Part shown: positions 31,937-35,530 of the stretch, in pieces
Layout: each line of letters opens with the position of its first letter
Numbering within the stretch: the stretch's first letter is position 1
Source: a bacterium
Lineage (GTDB): Bacteria > Verrucomicrobiota > Verrucomicrobiae > JAJYAR01
Length of the DNA stretch: 35,530 nucleotides
Reading direction: 5' to 3'
Assembly: GCA_021779435.1 (NCBI GenBank)
Contig: JAJYAR010000001.1
Coordinates: forward strand, 1-35,530
The notes under the pieces: model-generated
The model's input: the letters and a program-made list of their open reading frames with translations, nothing else
Database searches by the model: none
What the model was told of the DNA's origin: nothing
Made by a program: the position numbers and the translations under genes

Positions 31937-34900
31937 ATGACTACCAGAATCAACGCGAGAAGCCGCGTCCGTCTGCGGCTTTGCACATGCGCACTGCTGC
32001 TGCTTTCCAGCAGGGCGCTCCTGGCGCAGACAGCGCCAGCGCAGACTGCGGATCCGCAGGCACTGCTGAAATACGACAAGAACCACAACGGCGTCCTCGA
32101 CGCCGCCGAAACCGCCGCAATGGAGGCCGACCAGGCAAAGGTTGTCCCGCAGACCGCGGCGGCCGCCGCCGACCCCGGCGACCTGGTCGTCCTCTCACCT
32201 TTCGAGGTGAACGGCGCCATGGACAAGGGATACCTCGCGACGAACACACTCTCGGGCACTCGCCTGAATTCGAAGATCGAGGACCTCGGCAGCTCCATCT
32301 CCGTTGTCACCAAGCAGCAGATGGAGGACCTCGGCGTGCGCGACCTCAACGACATCTTCCTCTATGAGGCGAACACCGAGGGCACGGGCAACTACACCGA
32401 CTTCAGCGTCGATCGGAATGGCGCGGTAAACGACAGCGTGGCCAGCGATCCCAACAACGCGAATCGCGTCCGCGGCATCGCCTCCGCCAACCAATCCCGC
32501 GGCAACTTCGCGACCAGCGGGCGCATTCCGCTCGATACGATCAACATCGATGCCGTCGAGATCTCCCGTGGCCCCAACGCCTCGATCTTCGGCCTCGGCA
32601 ACGCCTCCGGCACGGTGAATGTCATCCCGGCCAGGGCATCGCTGCAGCGCGAGACGACCCGGCTCGAGTTCCGCGGCGACGACATCGGCAGCACCCGCAG
32701 CGCGCTCGACATCAACCGTCCGCTCATCAGGAACGTCCTCGGCATCCGCGCGAGCGCGGTTTACCAGGAGGATGCGTATCGGCTGAAGCCGTCCGGCTCT
32801 CACTCCGAGCGCTACAACGGCATGATCACGTTCCAGCCGTTCAAATACACGACGATCCGCGGCTCGACCGAGTACTACCAGCAGTTCGCCCGGCGTCCGA
32901 ACTCCATGCCGCCCCGCGACGGCGTCTCGTACTGGGAAAGCGTCGGCAAGCCGACCTGGGACCCGACGACTTCGACCATGACGCGCAATGGCGTCCAGAC
33001 CGTCGTCCCCTACATCAGTGACCAGACGAAGGAGAGCGCCAGCCTCGCTCCCGGCCTCGAGTCCGGCGGCCCGGCGTTCTATGCGACCCCGAGCCTCTTC
33101 GTCGAAGCCGATGGCTCGATCCCGCTGTACATGGTGACCCGCGAAAGCCGGATCAGCGCCACCACCAACCTGCCGACTCCTGACGCGCAGGGTGGCAACA
33201 ACCGCTTCGTCCAGAGCGCACCAGCCCCCCGGGTCGGGCCTCTCGCCCAGACGATCCCGGGACTTGCCGACAAGCAGTATTACGACTGGCAGTCCGTCAA
33301 CATCACGGCCCCGAACTGGCAGACGACCCGCGCCCGCACGTTCACCCTCGAGATCGAGCAGTTCCTGCTCAACACGCCGCGGAACGTCGTTGCGACCCAG
33401 CTCGGCTGGAACCGCGAGGAATCGCAGGCGACCAACTACCGCGTCCTGAACAACCCGGTGGTGTACGTCGACGTCAACGAGAAGCTGCTCGACGGACGGC
33501 CAAATCCGTACTTCCTGCGGCCCTACGTCAGCGCCACCGCTCCCCAGAAGAGCGTGAGTCCGCAGATCCGCGACATCTACCGCGGCCAGATCGCATATCA
33601 GCTCACGCTTCACAACGAGAAGAACTGGGTCCGCTGGCTCGGCGACCACAGCCTCTCCGGCTATTCGGAGTACAAGAACAGCATCGACCAGACCGTCAAT
33701 TACGTGGACGCGATCGTCGATGACCACACCTGGCTGACCGCCGGCACCGCCCGCGGCAACGCCTCGCGCGGCACCTACCGGTACTACCTCGGCGACAACC
33801 AGGGCGACAACATCGACTACGCCCCGACTTCGGCCAAGTCGACCCAGGGCACCTACTCCATGCGCTGGTACAATGCGGCGACCCAGCAGTGGGTCGACGA
33901 GAGCGTCACCATCGGCGAAGCGTTCAACTCGGCTCCGGGCAGGACGCGCCGGCTCGTCAAGACGATGGGTGCCGTGCTGCAGGACCGGTTCCTCGATGAC
34001 CGCATCGTGGCGACCTTCGGCCAGCGCCAGGACATCAGTCTCACCCGGACATCCGCCGCGCCCAGCCGCGCTCCGGACGGCATCGGCGTCAACCTCGTCT
34101 CGAGCCGCACCTGGCCGAACGACTGGATCCGCCGCGAGGGCAAGACCAAGCAGTCCGGCGTCTCCGTGAAACCGCTGCGCCAGATCCGCTGGATCGACCG
34201 CGCCGCGAACGAAGGCGGCACCGTCGGATATTTCGCGGACGTCGCCCGCTCGCTGAACTTCTACGTCAACAAGTCCGACAGCTTCACGCCGTCGACAGCC
34301 GCACACAACCTCCTGGGCGACATCCTTCCCGACCCCACCGGCGAGGGCAAGGACTACGGCTTCTGGATCAGCCTCATGAGCGACAACCGGCTCGTGCTGC
34401 GCATGAACTGGTATGACACCACGCAGAAGAACTCGCGCGCAGGCGACAGCGGCATCATCGCAACCCGCGCCGCGCGTCTCGACTTCAGCAATACCACCGG
34501 CGGTTCGGACCGGTTCAACCTCTACCGCAACGCCACGGAATGGACGACAACGGCGCATCCGGAGTGGAGCGCACAGCAGGTCGAGGAGGACGTCGCCCGT
34601 CAGATGGGCTTCCCGATGGGCCAGCTGGCGAGCATGAACTCGATGCCGGTCAGCGAGACGTCGGACGTGAGCTCGCGGGGCAAGGAAATCGAGCTCAACT
34701 ACAATCCGACCCGGAACATCACCGGACGCATCACCGTCGGCCAGATGCAGACGATCGACAGCCGGATGTCTCCCTCCATCGCCGCCTACATCGCCAGCCG
34801 CTGGGACCTCTGGACGACGATCATCGATCCGCGCTATGGCACGCCGTGGTGGACGACCCTCTATGGCACGAGCTCGGCCCAGGACTTCTACAACGTCTCG

Positions 34901-35341
34901 GTCCTCGGGCCGTACAAGCTCGCCGTCGCAAACCAGGGCAAGCCGAAGTCGCAGATCCGCGAGTGGAGCACCAGCATGGTCGGCGCCGTCGGGCTCGCCC
35001 AGTTCACCGACAACAAGTGGCTGAGCCGCGTGAGGGTCACCGGCACCGCTCGTTGGGCGGACAAGGCGGCGATCGGCTACTTCGGCGACCCGAACGATCC
35101 GAATGCGTACGATCCCAACCGGCCGATCTTCGACAAGGCCCGCTGGAACTTTGACGCCGGCGTCAGCTACCAGCAGCGGATCCTGAAAAACAGGGTGTCC
35201 ATGCGCGTCCAGCTGAACGTCCGAAACCTGACCGAAGGCGGCCGCCTGCAACCTGTCGGCACGCTGCCCAACGGCATGGTGTACAACTATCGAATCGTCG
35301 ACCCGCGGCTCTTCCAGCTCACGGCCGCGTTCGACTTCTAA
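31937..35341 (+). CDS. TonB-dependent receptor 2, intact
   Basis: A 1,134-residue outer-membrane receptor, clearly paralogous to receptor 1 along its length. Parts: signal peptide (1-31, ending RALLAQ), EF-hand loop DKNHNGVLDAAE (47-58), TonB-box-like LVVLSPFEV (83-91), plug (about 108-250, SSISVVTKQQMEDLG and ISRGPNASIFGLGNASGTVN), and a long beta-barrel ending LFQLTAAFDF with a terminal Phe. The frame is open further upstream to 31682, but the signal peptide fixes the start at MTTRINARSR. No SusD-like gene is nearby, as is usual for Verrucomicrobia. By position it is the likely importer of rhamnogalacturonan fragments; the ligand is inferred only from its neighbours. Confidence 0.94.
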   Translation: MTTRINARSRVRLRLCTCALLLLSSRALLAQTAPAQTADPQALLKYDKNHNGVLDAAETAAMEADQAKVVPQTAAAAADPGDLVVLSPFEVNGAMDKGYLATNTLSGTRLNSKIEDLGSSISVVTKQQMEDLGVRDLNDIFLYEANTEGTGNYTDFSVDRNGAVNDSVASDPNNANRVRGIASANQSRGNFATSGRIPLDTINIDAVEISRGPNASIFGLGNASGTVNVIPARASLQRETTRLEFRGDDIGSTRSALDINRPLIRNVLGIRASAVYQEDAYRLKPSGSHSERYNGMITFQPFKYTTIRGSTEYYQQFARRPNSMPPRDGVSYWESVGKPTWDPTTSTMTRNGVQTVVPYISDQTKESASLAPGLESGGPAFYATPSLFVEADGSIPLYMVTRESRISATTNLPTPDAQGGNNRFVQSAPAPRVGPLAQTIPGLADKQYYDWQSVNITAPNWQTTRARTFTLEIEQFLLNTPRNVVATQLGWNREESQATNYRVLNNPVVYVDVNEKLLDGRPNPYFLRPYVSATAPQKSVSPQIRDIYRGQIAYQLTLHNEKNWVRWLGDHSLSGYSEYKNSIDQTVNYVDAIVDDHTWLTAGTARGNASRGTYRYYLGDNQGDNIDYAPTSAKSTQGTYSMRWYNAATQQWVDESVTIGEAFNSAPGRTRRLVKTMGAVLQDRFLDDRIVATFGQRQDISLTRTSAAPSRAPDGIGVNLVSSRTWPNDWIRREGKTKQSGVSVKPLRQIRWIDRAANEGGTVGYFADVARSLNFYVNKSDSFTPSTAAHNLLGDILPDPTGEGKDYGFWISLMSDNRLVLRMNWYDTTQKNSRAGDSGIIATRAARLDFSNTTGGSDRFNLYRNATEWTTTAHPEWSAQQVEEDVARQMGFPMGQLASMNSMPVSETSDVSSRGKEIELNYNPTRNITGRITVGQMQTIDSRMSPSIAAYIASRWDLWTTIIDPRYGTPWWTTLYGTSSAQDFYNVSVLGPYKLAVANQGKPKSQIREWSTSMVGAVGLAQFTDNKWLSRVRVTGTARWADKAAIGYFGDPNDPNAYDPNRPIFDKARWNFDAGVSYQQRILKNRVSMRVQLNVRNLTEGGRLQPVGTLPNGMVYNYRIVDPRLFQLTAAFDF

Positions 35342-35375
35342 ACCTTGGTTAGGGTTAGGGTATAAGTAGTCAACG

Positions 35376-35410
35376 ACGCTCCCGGCCTTAAGCCGGGAGC
35401 GTTTCTTTTT
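35376..35410 (+). terminator. Rho-independent terminator of TonB receptor 2
   Basis: A perfect 11-bp stem ACGCTCCCGGC / GCCGGGAGCGT with the loop CTTAA, followed by TTCTTTTT. It lies about 35 bp after the stop codon. The core GCTCCCGG/CCGGGAGC is shared with the terminator of receptor 1. Confidence 0.92.
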
Positions 35411-35530
35411 GCGCGAATCGCGCCGCGCCGCTCGGACCTGACCGATGGCTTCAGGGCCTGCCTGACGTGGTCGTCGCAGACAAATCTGCTCCTGCAGCTA
35501 CGGCAGTCGCGGCTCCGCTATGCGACCTTC

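Noticed and set aside
32195..35251. Frame of about 1,000 codons on the minus strand opposite TonB receptor 2
   Set aside because: Shadow of the receptor gene; the translation is low-complexity and rich in Val, Asp, Arg and Gly, with no domain.
35346..35362. Telomere-like TTAGGGTTAGGG after receptor 2
   Set aside because: Only two short units, next to a normal bacterial terminator; best explained by chance.

Overview
The window looks like a chromosomal segment of a high-GC Verrucomicrobium, most likely of the Opitutaceae. This is inferred from the very long TonB-dependent receptors without a SusD partner, the rhamnogalacturonan-type carbohydrate genes, and intergenic repeats of the 'cacggagttcacggag' kind. 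No rRNA, tRNA, integrase, transposase or CRISPR array was seen.

Positions 1-9300 hold ordinary accessory genes: a rhodanese cut by the window edge, a DUF2892 membrane protein, two single-domain response regulators, a divergent isochorismatase/LysR pair, a tightly coupled minus-strand operon (secreted coiled-coil protein, signal-less subtilase, 109-residue protein), an acyltransferase-3 membrane protein and a small helical protein. Positions 9345-14742 form a metal-handling region: a 19-cysteine four-helix-bundle copper protein divergent from a CPC-type copper P-type ATPase, a small lipoprotein, and a COG0523 GTPase with a very His-rich loop. The ATPase gene carries a 92-bp palindromic element in frame.

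Positions 15453-35341 form a pectin (rhamnogalacturonan-I) utilisation locus: TonB receptor 1, GH2 hydrolase (minus), two-domain esterase, PL4 lyase 1, tandem CE12 acetylesterase, PL4 lyase 2 (minus), TonB receptor 2. The inferred flow is that the PL4 lyases cut the backbone, the CE12 and CE15-like esterases remove ester decorations, GH2 trims sugars, and the receptors import fragments. Receptor 1 and lyase 1 are each interrupted by one in-frame TAG codon, while their paralogues, receptor 2 and lyase 2, are intact.

The least explained signals are: (a) a family of short hairpins with a CAATA/CAAATA loop and covarying stems, one pair of which sits inside the ATPase coding sequence; (b) the paired amber interruptions; (c) a conserved leader architecture upstream of both receptors (distal ATCTGACAGTCCGCCC box, proximal ACTGTC-N8/9-GTCGCGTTGTA block, then a 62-65 nt segment closed by GATAACG/CGTTATC); (d) an EF-hand loop in front of the TonB box of both receptors; (e) the subtilase operon.
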